From Nocardia cyriacigeorgica (GTDB lineage: Bacteria > Actinomycetota > Actinomycetes > Mycobacteriales > Mycobacteriaceae): a DNA stretch of 64,000 nt. Within the stretch, counting starts at the first letter, position 1. Each line of letters begins with the position of its first letter. The DNA lies in NCBI RefSeq assembly GCF_010858045.1, contig NZ_JAAGVC010000001.1, forward strand, positions 6,061-70,060, given 5' to 3'. The notes under the pieces are model-generated. The model saw only the letters and a program-made list of their open reading frames with translations, was not told the origin of the DNA and made no database searches. Positions 54,396-63,305 of this stretch are shown here, one piece after another. The position numbers and the translations under genes were made by a program.

Positions 54396-54412
54396 CCTGA
54401 GGGACACCTGAG
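54396..54412 (-). promoter_or_regulatory. Direct repeat upstream of sigE, possible response-regulator site
   Basis: CCTGAG occurs at 54396-54401 and 54407-54412 (CTCAGG on the sigE strand), 11 bases apart, one helical turn, in the 258-base gap between sigE and the O-methyltransferase gene. M. tuberculosis sigE is activated by MprA, which binds direct repeats of a CTCAG type; the match is suggestive only. Apart from this, promoters for sigE and the methyltransferase are expected here but none was clear. Confidence 0.35.
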
Positions 54413-54450
54413 AATGTTTCGGGCCGCTGGTCACGGTTTGGCATAGCCTC

Positions 54451-55089
54451 ATGGGCGTGGCATCGAATCTGGAGCGAAATCTCGCCTACGTGGAGGAATC
54501 CGTCGTGGAGGACGAGATCCTCGTCAGCGCCCGGGAACGGGCCACCGAGCTGGGCGCCGCGCCGGTGGCTCCGTCGGTGGGTGCGTTGCTGAGCATGTAC
54601 GCCCAGATGCTCGGCGCGCGGGCCGTGGTCGAGGTGGGCACCGGCGCGGGGATCAGCGGCCTGTGGCTGCTGGACGGTATGCGCGAGGACGGCACGCTGA
54701 CCACGATCGATTCCGAGCCGGAGCATCAGCGCGCGGCCAAAGAGGCGTTCCGGGCCGCCGATATCCCGCTCGCGCGCACCCGGCTGATCAACGGCCGCGC
54801 CCTCGATGTGCTGCCGCGCCTGGCCGACGGCGCCTACGACCTGGTGTTCATCGATGCCGCGCCGGTCGAGCATCCGCAGTACGTCGCCGAAGGGGTGCGG
54901 TTGCTGCGCGAGGGTGGAGCGATTCTGCTGCACAACGCACTGCTCGGCGGGCGGGTGCCCGATCCGGCGCAGCGCGACGCGGCAACGCAGGCGGTGCGCG
55001 CGGCGACCAGGGCCATCGCCGAGGACCCGAACCTGACCAGCGTGTTGATTCCGGTGGGTGACGGGCTGCTCTGCGCCTCCCGTGGCTAG
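54451..55089 (+). CDS. SAM-dependent O-methyltransferase (Rv1220c-like)
   Basis: 212 residues of the class I, catechol-O-methyltransferase-like family (Methyltransf_3). SAM binding is at [19 protein letters not shown], the acidic loop at [18 protein letters not shown], and the metal/catalytic region at [43 protein letters not shown]. It matches Rv1220c, which is also divergent from sigE. The start is ATG 54451 or GTG 54457. The substrate is unknown. Confidence 0.88.
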   Translation: MGVASNLERNLAYVEESVVEDEILVSARERATELGAAPVAPSVGALLSMYAQMLGARAVVEVGTGAGISGLWLLDGMREDGTLTTIDSEPEHQRAAKEAFRAADIPLARTRLINGRALDVLPRLADGAYDLVFIDAAPVEHPQYVAEGVRLLREGGAILLHNALLGGRVPDPAQRDAATQAVRAATRAIAEDPNLTSVLIPVGDGLLCASRG

Positions 55090-55108
55090 GGAGCCATTGA
55101 CGGCCGAT

Positions 55109-55142
55109 TGAACGAGTGTTTAGTATATTGAACATGTGTTTA
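55109..55142. promoter_or_regulatory. Two tandem 14-bp TetR-type operators
   Basis: TGAACGAGTGTTTA (55109-55122) and TGAACATGTGTTTA (55129-55142) differ at two positions, are each nearly palindromic (TGAACA/TGTTTA) and lie 20 bases apart, two helical turns. The second covers the TetR start codon at 55136. This layout fits cooperative binding of two TetR dimers and autorepression of the TetR-ABC operon. Confidence 0.75.
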
Positions 55143-55801
55143 ACCGACCAGCCGTACCGGAAGGATCCGCCCCGGATCTGAGCACTCGTGCACGCATTCG
55201 CGACGCCGCCATCACCGTCTTCGGTGAGCAGGGGTTCAACGTCGGAGTACGTGCCATCGCCACCGCAGCCGGCGTCTCGCCGGGCCTCGTCAATCACCAT
55301 TTCGGATCGAAAGACGGGTTGCGCGAGGAATGTGACGACTACGTACGCAAGGTCATCCGCGATGCCAAGCTGGATTCGGTCGAGCGTCCGGCGCCGTCGA
55401 ACATCCTCGGTCAGCTCGCCGAGATCGAAAGCTTCGGTCCGGTCATCGCCTATATCGTCCGAAGTTTTCAGGCGGGCGGCGCGTTGGCGGGCCTGCTGTT
55501 CGAGCACATGGTGTCCGACGTCGAGCAGTATCTGCGCGTCGGCATCGCGGCGGGCACGATCCGCGCCCCCCGCGATCTGCACGCGACGGCCCGCTATCTG
55601 GCGCTGAACAACGGCGGCGGATTGATGCTCTTCCTGCAACTGTATGCCGCCGAACACGACGGCCCCCTCGACTACGGCAAGGCTCTGCGCGCCTACGCCG
55701 ATCAGATGCTTCTCCCCGGCGTCGAGCTGTTCACCAACGGACTGCTGACCGGCCCGATGATGCTCGACGCCCTGCTCGATCAACCGAGTCCAGATACCTA
55801 G
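55136..55801 (+). CDS. TetR-family regulator of an ABC exporter (Rv1219c-like)
   Basis: 221 residues. The HTH is ARIRDAAITVFGEQGFNVGVRAIATAAGVSPGLVNHHFGSKDGLREECDDYV (about 19-70), followed by a TetR ligand-binding domain with a C-terminal dimer helix. In M. tuberculosis Rv1219c represses the adjacent Rv1218c-Rv1217c exporter, and the same order is seen here. GTG 55136 lies inside a tandem operator, so the transcript has a short leader. The gap to the ATPase gene is 18 bases. Confidence 0.9.
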   Translation: MFNRPAVPEGSAPDLSTRARIRDAAITVFGEQGFNVGVRAIATAAGVSPGLVNHHFGSKDGLREECDDYVRKVIRDAKLDSVERPAPSNILGQLAEIESFGPVIAYIVRSFQAGGALAGLLFEHMVSDVEQYLRVGIAAGTIRAPRDLHATARYLALNNGGGLMLFLQLYAAEHDGPLDYGKALRAYADQMLLPGVELFTNGLLTGPMMLDALLDQPSPDT

Positions 55802-55819
55802 ATCTCCTCAGGAGTTCCC

Positions 55820-56773
55820 ATGACATCGGCAATCCACGTCCGGGATCTGCACAAACACTTCGGCCAGGTCCGTGCGCTCGACGGGCTGGACCTGGAAGTG
55901 AACCAGGGCGAGGTGCACGGCTTCCTCGGGCCCAACGGTGCCGGCAAATCCACCACCATCCGCATCCTGCTCGGTGTGCTGGCGCGCACCTCCGGTGAGG
56001 TTCGGCTGCTGCGCCGCGATCCGTGGGTGGACGCGGTCGAGCTGCACCGCCAGATCGCTTATGTGCCAGGCGATGTCACGTTGTGGCCGTCGCTGTCCGG
56101 TGGCGAGACGATCGACCTGCTCGCGCGGATGCGCGGCGGTATCGATACCGCTCGGCGCGCCGAATTGATCGAGCGATTCGAACTCGATCCGCGTAAGAAG
56201 GCCCGCACCTATTCGAAGGGCAATCGGCAGAAGGTCGCGCTGGTGTCGGCGTTCTCGTCGAACGCCGAACTGCTGCTGCTCGATGAGCCGACCTCGGGCC
56301 TGGATCCCTTGATGGAGCAGGTGTTCCGTGACTGCGTGGCCGAGGCCGCCGAACGTGGGGTCACGGTCCTGCTGTCGAGCCACATCCTGTCGGAAGTGGA
56401 GGTGCTGTGCGAGCGGGTGACCATCATCAGGTCGGGGCGCACCGTGGAAAGCGGCACGCTGGCCTCGATGCGTCACCTCAGCCGCACCTCGATCACCGCC
56501 GAATTGACCGGTGACCCGGGCGATCTCGGTGCGCTGCCCGGGGTGGCCGATGTGCGCCTCGACGATCACACGCTGCGGTGCCAGGTCGACAGTGAGCACC
56601 TGGGTGAGCTGATCCGCATTCTCGGCGATACCGGAGTGCGCAGTCTGGTGAGCCAGCCGCCGACGCTGGAAGAGCTGTTCATGCGCCACTATTCGACCAA
56701 CGGCGACGCGCTTCCCGATTCAGGCGATGCGTCGAGCGATTCCGACTCCGAGCTGCTGAAGGTGCAGAAATGA
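55820..56773 (+). CDS. ABC exporter ATP-binding protein (Rv1218c-like)
   Basis: 317 residues. Walker A is [12 protein letters not shown], the Q-loop lies near [14 protein letters not shown], the signature is [15 protein letters not shown] (a YSKGN variant of LSGGQ), Walker B is [13 protein letters not shown] and the switch His is in [13 protein letters not shown]-terminal extension (about 225-317) includes an acidic tail. It drives export with the next gene. Rv1218c-Rv1217c exports diverse drugs in M. tuberculosis. GGAG precedes ATG 55820; the stop overlaps the permease start by four bases. Confidence 0.92.
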   Translation: MTSAIHVRDLHKHFGQVRALDGLDLEVNQGEVHGFLGPNGAGKSTTIRILLGVLARTSGEVRLLRRDPWVDAVELHRQIAYVPGDVTLWPSLSGGETIDLLARMRGGIDTARRAELIERFELDPRKKARTYSKGNRQKVALVSAFSSNAELLLLDEPTSGLDPLMEQVFRDCVAEAAERGVTVLLSSHILSEVEVLCERVTIIRSGRTVESGTLASMRHLSRTSITAELTGDPGDLGALPGVADVRLDDHTLRCQVDSEHLGELIRILGDTGVRSLVSQPPTLEELFMRHYSTNGDALPDSGDASSDSDSELLKVQK

Positions 56774-58431
56774 CCACCGCAACGCTGTCGAGGCCCGGTG
56801 AGCACCGCGCGGCCGCGCGCTACGGCACGGTCTCCGGATTCGCCGGCACCGCCCGGATGCTCGGCCTGGCGCTGCGCCGCGACCGAATCATCTTGCCCGC
56901 CTGGGTATTACTGCTGTCGGTGCCCTTGGGCAGCGTGTACGTCTCGAGCATCGAGACGGTCTATCCGACCGAGGCCGACCGGGCCTCCTTTGCCGATTCG
57001 ATCCTGGCGAGTCCATCGCAGCTGGCCATGTACGGGCCGATCTACAACACCAGTATCGGCGCTGTCGGGGTATGGAAAGCGGGGATGTTCTTCACCCTGG
57101 TAGCGGTGGCGACCATTCTCACCGTCATCCGGCACACCAGGGCCGAGGAGGAGACCGGCCGCACCGAGCTGGTGGCCTCCACCTCGGTAGGCCGCTTCGC
57201 CGGGCTCACCGCGGCGCTGGTGCTGGGCCTCGGCGGTGCGCTGGCCACCGGTCTGATCGGCGCGTTGAGCCTGGCGGCGACGGGCGTTCCGGCCGACGGA
57301 TCGCTGGCATTCGGTGCGGCGCTGGCCGGCTCCGGCATGGTGTTCGCGGCGGTGGCCGCGGTCGCCGCGCAGCTCACCACCGGCGCCCGGCTGGCGCGCG
57401 GAATCGCGTTCGGCGTGCTCGCGCTGACCTACACGCTGCGCGCGGTGGGCGACGCCCAGGCCGGTAACGGTCCGGTGAGCCCGCTGACCTGGTTGTCGCC
57501 GTCGGGCTGGTCGCTGCAGGTGCGGGCCTTCGCCGGGGACCGCTGGTGGGTCCTGGCGCTGCATCTGGTGACGGTGGCGGTGTGCGTCTGCGCTGCCTAT
57601 CTGCTGCTGATGCGCCGCGACGTCGGAGCGGGCCTGATCGCCGAACGACTCGGCGCGCCTGCGGCCGGTGCCGGGCTGTCCGGCCCGCTGGGGCTGGCCT
57701 GGCGGCTGCAACGGGGCACCCTGCTGGCCTGGACGATCGGTCTCGGCCTGTACGGCCTGCTGATCGGCAGCGTGGTGCACGGTATCGGTGACGAACTCGG
57801 CTCCAACCAGACCATTCGCGATCTCATCACTCGGATGGGCGGCACCGAATCGCTGGAGGACTCGATGGTCACCTACGCGTTCACCATGCTCGGTGTCGCG
57901 GGTTCGGCCTACGCCATCTCGGCCACCCTGCGCATGTTCGGTGAGGAGAGCAGCGGTCACGCCGAGACCGTCGTCACCGGGGCCGTCGGCCGGGTGCGGT
58001 GGGCGCTGTCGCATCTGCTGTTCGCGCTGGGTGGCCCGGTGCTGGCCATGCTGACCGCAGGCCTGCTCGGTGGGCTGGTGTACGGCCTGGCGGCCGACGA
58101 TATCGGCGGCAAGCTGCCCGGTGTGCTGGCCGCCGCACTGGTCCAGCTGCCCGCGATCTGGTTGTTCGTCGCGGTCACCGTGGCCCTGTTCGGGCTCGCG
58201 CCGCGTTGGACGCCGGTGGCGTGGGGTGTGCTGACAGCTGCGATCGCGGTCTTCCTGCTCGGCTCGGTGTCGGGGGCGCCGCAGTGGCTGCGCAATCTCG
58301 AACCGTTCAGTCATGCCCCGAAGGTGCCGGGATCGGAGTTCACCGCGACCCCGGTGCTGGTGGTCACCCTGCTGGCGGCGGCCCTGCTGGCCGTCGGCCT
58401 GGTCGGTTGGCGCGGGCGGGACCTGCGCTGA
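56770..58431 (+). CDS. ABC exporter membrane protein, 12-TM (Rv1217c-like)
   Basis: 553 residues with about 12 membrane segments in two related halves, the form called exporter of polyketide antibiotics. Each half starts with a conserved segment: [27 protein letters not shown] and [29 protein letters not shown], followed by an outer loop ([47 protein letters not shown]) and an inner one with [21 protein letters not shown] and [17 protein letters not shown]. It pairs with the ATPase at 55820-56773. A bidirectional terminator follows. Confidence 0.9.
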   Translation: MTTATLSRPGEHRAAARYGTVSGFAGTARMLGLALRRDRIILPAWVLLLSVPLGSVYVSSIETVYPTEADRASFADSILASPSQLAMYGPIYNTSIGAVGVWKAGMFFTLVAVATILTVIRHTRAEEETGRTELVASTSVGRFAGLTAALVLGLGGALATGLIGALSLAATGVPADGSLAFGAALAGSGMVFAAVAAVAAQLTTGARLARGIAFGVLALTYTLRAVGDAQAGNGPVSPLTWLSPSGWSLQVRAFAGDRWWVLALHLVTVAVCVCAAYLLLMRRDVGAGLIAERLGAPAAGAGLSGPLGLAWRLQRGTLLAWTIGLGLYGLLIGSVVHGIGDELGSNQTIRDLITRMGGTESLEDSMVTYAFTMLGVAGSAYAISATLRMFGEESSGHAETVVTGAVGRVRWALSHLLFALGGPVLAMLTAGLLGGLVYGLAADDIGGKLPGVLAAALVQLPAIWLFVAVTVALFGLAPRWTPVAWGVLTAAIAVFLLGSVSGAPQWLRNLEPFSHAPKVPGSEFTATPVLVVTLLAAALLAVGLVGWRGRDLR

Positions 58432-58438
58432 ACCGAGG

Positions 58439-58479
58439 CGGGCAGCGCCCCTCGACGACGCGGTCGGGGGCGCTGCCCG
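58439..58479. terminator. Bidirectional terminator between the ABC exporter and glgC
   Basis: A perfect 13-bp stem, CGGGCAGCGCCCC (58439-58451) with GGGGCGCTGCCCG (58467-58479), around a 15-base loop, eight bases after the permease stop and four bases before the convergent glgC stop. Confidence 0.85.
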
Positions 58480-58482
58480 GCC

Positions 58483-59697
58483 TCACACCCAGGTGCCCTT
58501 ACCGACGGTGACGACGCCGCCGTTGCTGATGGCGAACCGGTCGCGGTCGCGCTCGAGGTCGACGCCGATGATCTCGCCCTCGGAGACCACCACGTTCTTG
58601 TCCAGGATGGCGCGCCGCACCACCGCGCCCTTACCGATGCGCACGCCCGGCATCAGCACGCTGCCCTCGACGGTGGCGCCGTCGTCGACCACCACATTGG
58701 CGCTGAGCACCGAATTGCGCACGGTGGCGGCGGACAAAATCGAGCCCGCGCCGACGATGGATTCCTGCGCCAGCCCGCCCTGAGCGAACTTGGCGGGCGG
58801 CAGATTCTCCGCGGCGCCGCGGATCGGCCAGTGCTTGTTGTAGAGGTTGAACACCGGATGCACCGACACCAGGTCCATATGCGCCTCGTAGAAGGCGTCG
58901 ATGGTGCCGACATCGCGCCAGTAGCCGCGGTCGCGGTCGGTGGCACCCGGGACGTCGTTGTCGGCGAAGTCGTAGACGGCGGCCTGACCGGCGGCGACCA
59001 GCTTCGGGATGATGTCGCCGCCCATATCGTGGTCGGAATCGGAATTGTCGGCGTCGGCGCGGATCGAATCGACCAGCACCCTGGTGGTGAACACGTAATT
59101 GCCCATGGACGCGAAGGTCGAATTCGGATCGTCCGGGGTGCCGGGCGGATGCGCCGGCTTCTCCAGGAACTGGGTGATGCGCCCGGATTCGTCGGAGTCG
59201 ATGCAACCGAACGCACTGGCCTGGCTGCGCGGCACCCGGATACCGGCCACGGTGACCCCGGCGCCGGACGCGATGTGGTGGGCCACCATCTGCTCGGGGT
59301 CCATCCGGTAGACGTGGTCGGCGCCGAACACCACGATGTAGTCGGGGTCCTCGTCGTAGATCAGATTCAGCGACTGCATGATCGCGTCGGCGCTGCCGGT
59401 GTACCAGCGCGGCCCGAGTCGCTGCTGCGCGGGCACCGGCGTGATGTATTCGCCCGCGAAACCCGACAGTCGCCAGGTCTGCGAGATATGCCGGTCCAGC
59501 GAATGCGATTTGTACTGGGTGAGCACGCACAGCCGCAGATATCCGGCGTTGACGAGGTTGCTGAGGACGAAGTCGATGAGGCGGTAGGCACCGCCGAACG
59601 GGACCGCCGGCTTGGCGCGGTCGGCGGTGAGTGGAAAGAGTCGCTTGCCCTCGCCACCGGCGAGCACGATTCCGAGTACGTGCGGCTGGCTCCTCAC
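58483..59697 (-). CDS. glgC: Glucose-1-phosphate adenylyltransferase GlgC
   Basis: 404 residues. The nucleotidyltransferase part starts [41 protein letters not shown]; later come [21 protein letters not shown] (metal-binding Asp) and the EKP motif in [14 protein letters not shown]. The C-terminal third is a left-handed beta-helix ([49 protein letters not shown]). It makes ADP-glucose for glycogen, maltosyl phosphate and capsular glucan. GTG 59697. It is divergent from glgM, as Rv1213 and Rv1212c. Confidence 0.95.
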   Translation of the reverse strand: MRSQPHVLGIVLAGGEGKRLFPLTADRAKPAVPFGGAYRLIDFVLSNLVNAGYLRLCVLTQYKSHSLDRHISQTWRLSGFAGEYITPVPAQQRLGPRWYTGSADAIMQSLNLIYDEDPDYIVVFGADHVYRMDPEQMVAHHIASGAGVTVAGIRVPRSQASAFGCIDSDESGRITQFLEKPAHPPGTPDDPNSTFASMGNYVFTTRVLVDSIRADADNSDSDHDMGGDIIPKLVAAGQAAVYDFADNDVPGATDRDRGYWRDVGTIDAFYEAHMDLVSVHPVFNLYNKHWPIRGAAENLPPAKFAQGGLAQESIVGAGSILSAATVRNSVLSANVVVDDGATVEGSVLMPGVRIGKGAVVRRAILDKNVVVSEGEIIGVDLERDRDRFAISNGGVVTVGKGTWV

Positions 59698-59780
59698 ACT
59701 GTCAAACTACCGAACCTCACGCCAGGAGGTGGGGCGGCGTGCGAGTGGCCCGGGCCCGGTCGAGCGTCTACGTTGAATCC

Positions 59781-60995
59781 GTGAGTTTCGCGCACCCGAC
59801 GGCGATGACGGAGCCGGCGGATCGGCTGCGGGTCGCCATGCTGACCCGCGAATACCCGCCGGAGGTCTATGGCGGTGCGGGCGTGCACGTCACCGAGCTG
59901 GTGGCCGAGCTGCGTGCCCTCGCCGAGGTCACCGTGCACTGTATGGGTGCCCCGCGCGACGACGCCGTGGTCCACCAACCCGACACCCACCTCTACGCCG
60001 CCAATCCCGCGATCCAGATGATGTCGGCCCAGCTCCGGATGGCCGATGCGACCGGCGAGGTCGACGTGGTGCATTCGCACACCTGGTACACGGGCCTGGC
60101 CGGGCATCTGTCGTCCACCCTCTACGGCATTCCGCATGTGCTGACCGCGCATTCGCTGGAACCGCGGCGGCCGTGGAAGGCCGAGCAGCTCGGCGGCGGC
60201 TATCGGCTGTCGTCATGGTCGGAACGCAATGCCGTCGAACACGCCGACGCCATCATCGCCGTCAGCGCGGGGATGCGCCGGGATGTGCTCGACGCCTACC
60301 CGGCGGTGGATCCCGCACGGGTGCATGTGGTGCACAACGGCATCGACGCCTCGGTCTGGCATCCCGGCCCACCCGAATCCGGCGCCGAACCCTTCCTGTG
60401 GGAGCTGGGGGTGCGCACGGACCGGCCGATCGCGGCCTTCGTCGGGCGGATCACCCGGCAGAAGGGGGTCGGGCACCTGCTGGCCGCCGCCCGCGATTTC
60501 GATCCGGAGATCCAGCTGGTGTTGTGCGCGGGCGCGGCCGATACGCCGGAGCTGGCCGCCGAGGTGGCCGCCGCGGTGGACGAGTTGAGCCGTCGCCGCG
60601 GCAATGTGTTCTGGGTGCAGGACATGCTGCCCACCGAGCGGATCCGGCAGGTGCTCGCCGCCGCGACCGTCTTCGTCTGCCCGTCGGTGTACGAGCCGCT
60701 CGGCATCGTGAACCTGGAAGCGATGGCCTGCGGCACCGCCGTCGTCGCCTCCGATGTCGGCGGCATCCCCGAGGTGGTCGCCGACCGCACCACCGGGCGG
60801 CTGGTGCATTACGACCCGGCGGCGCCGGGCGAATACGAGCGCGGCCTGGCCGAGGCGGTGAACGAGCTGGCCGCCGATCAGGTGCTCGCGGCCGAATACG
60901 GTGCCGCGGGCCGGGCCAGGGCGGTGGCCGAATTCGATTGGTCGCGGATCGCCGCCCAGACCCTCGAGGTCTACGACCATGTGCGCAAACCCTGA
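59781..60995 (+). CDS. glgM: GT4 glycosyltransferase GlgM/GlgA (ADP-glucose using)
   Basis: 404 residues from GTG 59781 (ATG 59805 possible). It is a GT-B enzyme of family GT4: N-terminal MLTREYPPEVYGGAGVHVTELVAEL with the Gly-rich acceptor/ADP loop, HSHTWYTGLAGHL, and C-terminal FVGRITRQKGVGHLLAAAR and VCPSVYEPLGIVNLEAMACGTAVVASDVGGIPEVV with the EPLG(I)xNLE donor motif. Mycobacterial homologues (Rv1212c), once called glycogen synthase, transfer glucose from ADP-glucose to glucose-1-phosphate to form maltose-1-phosphate. The divergent glgC supplies the donor. Confidence 0.92.
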   Translation: MSFAHPTAMTEPADRLRVAMLTREYPPEVYGGAGVHVTELVAELRALAEVTVHCMGAPRDDAVVHQPDTHLYAANPAIQMMSAQLRMADATGEVDVVHSHTWYTGLAGHLSSTLYGIPHVLTAHSLEPRRPWKAEQLGGGYRLSSWSERNAVEHADAIIAVSAGMRRDVLDAYPAVDPARVHVVHNGIDASVWHPGPPESGAEPFLWELGVRTDRPIAAFVGRITRQKGVGHLLAAARDFDPEIQLVLCAGAADTPELAAEVAAAVDELSRRRGNVFWVQDMLPTERIRQVLAAATVFVCPSVYEPLGIVNLEAMACGTAVVASDVGGIPEVVADRTTGRLVHYDPAAPGEYERGLAEAVNELAADQVLAAEYGAAGRARAVAEFDWSRIAAQTLEVYDHVRKP

Positions 60996-60999
60996 GCGG

Positions 61000-61881
61000 T
61001 CAGGTTCCGCTGAGCCGGTAGGTGCTGACCAGCACCGAGGCGGTGACCTCCATGGTGTCCGGCAGGGCCGCGATGCGTGACGCCCCGGCGTCCGTGTGAT
61101 GGGCCGACGGCCCCATGGCGACAACGTTGGCGATGTCGGTGCGCGAGAGTTTCATCGGGTACTCGACGGCGTCGCGCCCGCACAGTTCGAAATGTCCGGA
61201 CATGGTGGCCGTCAGCCGATCCTGCTTGTCCGGGTCGACGCTCACCATGCCGAGCGGTTCGATCAGCTCGGCCAGATGCCGGTCGGTGGGAGTGACGACG
61301 ACGAATCTGCCGTCCGGGTGCAAAACCCGCGCCACCTCGCCGGGATTGCGCGGTGCGAATACCGACAGCGCCGCGTCGACGGCGCCCTCGCGCAGCGGCA
61401 GTCCGCGCCAGGCGTCGGCGACCACCGCCGCGGCCCGCGGATGGGCTCGGGCGCTGCGTCGTCCGGCGGGTTTGGCCACATCCAGTGCGATGCCCAGCGC
61501 ATGCGGCACCGCGTCCAGCACCCGGGCCAGGTAGTAGCCGGTACCCGCGCCGATCTCCAGCACGAGCGCGGACGCGCCGGGGCCGAGGTGTGGGGCCCCG
61601 GCGACGGCCGCGACGGTGGCGTCGGCGATCGGCGCGAAATGCCCGCCGCCCTGAAAAGCCGCTCTGGCGTCGAGCATGTCCGCGGTATCGCCGGTCATCT
61701 TGGTCGAGGCACCGGTCAGCAGGGTGATGTACCCCTGCTTGGCGATATCGAAGCTGTGCCCCGCGCCGCAGCGCAGCGACCGCTCCGACATCGCCAATCC
61801 GGCCTGGCATTCCGGGCAGGCCAGCGCACTCGTCACCTGCGTCAGTGCCGAGTGCGTAGTCGGGTGACTAGCTGGTGACAC
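61000..61881 (-). CDS. Putative 23S rRNA (guanine-N1) methyltransferase (RlmA/TlrB-like)
   Basis: 293 residues. The N-terminal zinc finger CPECQAGLAMSERSLRCGAGHSFDIAKQGYITLL (Cys-x2-Cys ... Cys-x3-His) and the SAM site ALVLEIGAGTGYYLARVLDAVPHALGIALDVAK are the RlmA(I/II) layout. Later blocks are AVVADAWRGLPLREGAVDAALSVFAPRNPGEVARVLHPDGRFVVVTPT. Relatives methylate G745 or G748 of 23S rRNA; TlrB gives tylosin resistance. It overlaps the upstream DUF3117 gene by 14 bases and ends four bases from the convergent glgM. Confidence 0.87.
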   Translation of the reverse strand: MSPASHPTTHSALTQVTSALACPECQAGLAMSERSLRCGAGHSFDIAKQGYITLLTGASTKMTGDTADMLDARAAFQGGGHFAPIADATVAAVAGAPHLGPGASALVLEIGAGTGYYLARVLDAVPHALGIALDVAKPAGRRSARAHPRAAAVVADAWRGLPLREGAVDAALSVFAPRNPGEVARVLHPDGRFVVVTPTDRHLAELIEPLGMVSVDPDKQDRLTATMSGHFELCGRDAVEYPMKLSRTDIANVVAMGPSAHHTDAGASRIAALPDTMEVTASVLVSTYRLSGT

Positions 61882-62035
61882 TCTTCAGTTCGTCACCGAG
61901 CGCTGCGGCTTCATCCGGCGTGAGCTCTACGACCAGACGCCCGCCACCCTCGAGTGGAACCCGCATGACGATCCCACGCCCTTCCTTGGTTGCCTCGAGG
62001 GGACCGTCCCCGGTGCGGGGCTTCATGGCCGCCAT
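61868..62035 (-). CDS. DUF3117 small protein (Rv1211-like)
   Basis: 55 residues (MAAMKPRTGDGPLEATKEG... ending DELKSVTS), below the usual length cut-off for gene callers. The sequence KPRTGDGPLEATKEGRGIVMRVPLEGGGRLVVELTPDEAAALGDEL is the whole DUF3117 family signature, seen throughout actinobacteria and matching Rv1211. The function is unknown. ATG 62035 (GGAGG 11 bases upstream) or ATG 62026. It overlaps the RNA methyltransferase start by 14 bases. The 165-base gap upstream (62036-62200) shows no gene. Confidence 0.9.
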   Translation of the reverse strand: MAAMKPRTGDGPLEATKEGRGIVMRVPLEGGGRLVVELTPDEAAALGDELKSVTS

Positions 62036-62200
62036 CCTCTGCTCCCTCCAGATCTGCGCGGTGTGCTGCGCACTTGCTTGGAACTCCAGTTGTCGCCAAC
62101 TGGGCAGCTCGCCGGCATGTGGCGAGCTGCACTCGGTCTATTCTTCCTTATCGCCGGAGTGGACGGATACCTGAGTTCGAAATGTGACCGCTCGGTAGGT

Positions 62201-62761
62201 CTAGGGCGGGTCGCCGCCGACCCAGCAATCGGCCAGGTGATCGTTCACGAGGCCGGTCGCCTGCATCAGCGCGTACGCCGTGGTCGGGCCCACGAATCTG
62301 AATCCGCGCCGCTTCAATTCCTTTGCCAGAGCGGTGGATTCGGGTGTGACGGCGGGCACGTCGGCCAGGGTGCGCGGACGTGGGCGCGGGGGCGGAGCAA
62401 ACGACCAGATCAGCTCGTCGAGGCTGGTATCGAGGTCGCGGGCGACCTTGGCATTGGCGATGGCCGCATCGATCTTGGCGCGATTGCGCACGATGCCGGG
62501 GTCGGCGAGCAGGCGTGCACGGTCGGTGTCGTCGAAGCGGGCCACCTTCTCGATGGCGAACCCAGCGAAGGCGGCCCGGAACGCCGGGCGTTTGCGCAGG
62601 ATGGTGATCCACGCAAGACCCGATTGGAAGGCCTCGAGGCACAGTCGTTCGAACATCGCGTCGTCGCCGTGCAGCGGGCGGCCCCACTCGGTGTCGTGGT
62701 AATCGCGGTAGAGCTGCGAAGGCAGCGACCACGGGCAGCGGACCGGCTCGACGACCGTCAT
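62201..62761 (-). CDS. tag: DNA-3-methyladenine glycosylase I
   Basis: 186 residues, the right length for TAG. Zinc ligands are the N-terminal Cys (RCPWSLPS) and His (YRDYHDTEWG) with the C-terminal VNDHLADCW. The helical core includes LHGDDAMFERLCLEAFQSGLAWITILRKRPAFRAAF and RRGFRFVGPTTAYALMQATGLVNDH. It excises 3-methyladenine from alkylated DNA. ATG 62761 overlaps the stop of the DivIVA-like gene by four bases. Matches Rv1210 (tagA). Confidence 0.95.
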   Translation of the reverse strand: MTVVEPVRCPWSLPSQLYRDYHDTEWGRPLHGDDAMFERLCLEAFQSGLAWITILRKRPAFRAAFAGFAIEKVARFDDTDRARLLADPGIVRNRAKIDAAIANAKVARDLDTSLDELIWSFAPPPRPRPRTLADVPAVTPESTALAKELKRRGFRFVGPTTAYALMQATGLVNDHLADCWVGGDPP

Positions 62762-63114
62762 CGCGGATCCGGGCCCACCGGCGGCTGCGTCGGCCCGGGC
62801 TGGACGGACGCGGCCGATTGTGCACCCGCCTCGGCGCGGGCCTGGGCCAGCTGGCCCTGTAGCTCGTCGATGCGCGCGGCGAGCCGGGCCAGCGCCCAAT
62901 CCACCTCACCGGCCTTGTAGCCGCGCAACACCTGCTGGAACCGCAGCGAGCGCACATCGGCACCGGAGATCCCCTCGACCGGCAGCACCGTCGCGGTGGT
63001 GCCCTCCGGTAGCGGCCCCAGCTCCTCCGACCGCCCGAACACCGCCCCCGCGAGCAGGAACAGCACCGCGGCCACCAATCCGACGATCAGCACATACAAC
63101 AGCAGCGTGAGCAT
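62758..63114 (-). CDS. Membrane-anchored DivIVA-like protein (Rv1209 position)
   Basis: 118 residues. One N-terminal membrane segment (MLTLLLYVLIVGLVAAVLFLLAGAVFG) is followed by a short DivIVA-type stretch: DVRSLRFQQVLRGYKAGEVDWALARLAARIDELQGQLAQARAE, where FxxxLRGY(K)xxEVD is the DivIVA membrane-curvature motif and a coiled coil follows. It is coupled to tag by a four-base overlap. By order with tag and DUF3117 it should be the counterpart of Rv1209. A role in polar growth is inference. Confidence 0.82.
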   Translation of the reverse strand: MLTLLLYVLIVGLVAAVLFLLAGAVFGRSEELGPLPEGTTATVLPVEGISGADVRSLRFQQVLRGYKAGEVDWALARLAARIDELQGQLAQARAEAGAQSAASVQPGPTQPPVGPDPR

Positions 63115-63305
63115 GAGCTGAGCTTATGGGTTGGCACCGACAGGCTCACGCGCGGCAACCGTGGCGGCGGCCGGCGACGCGGGCGTCCGGAGCGCGCCGG
63201 GTGCGGCAGCCCGCCGGCGACCACTCGCGCGTCGGCACGCCGGGCAGAGCCGGGTCCGACCCGGTGATGTGGTCTGGCGGTGAAGAGACCCGGTTACGCC
63301 GCCGC

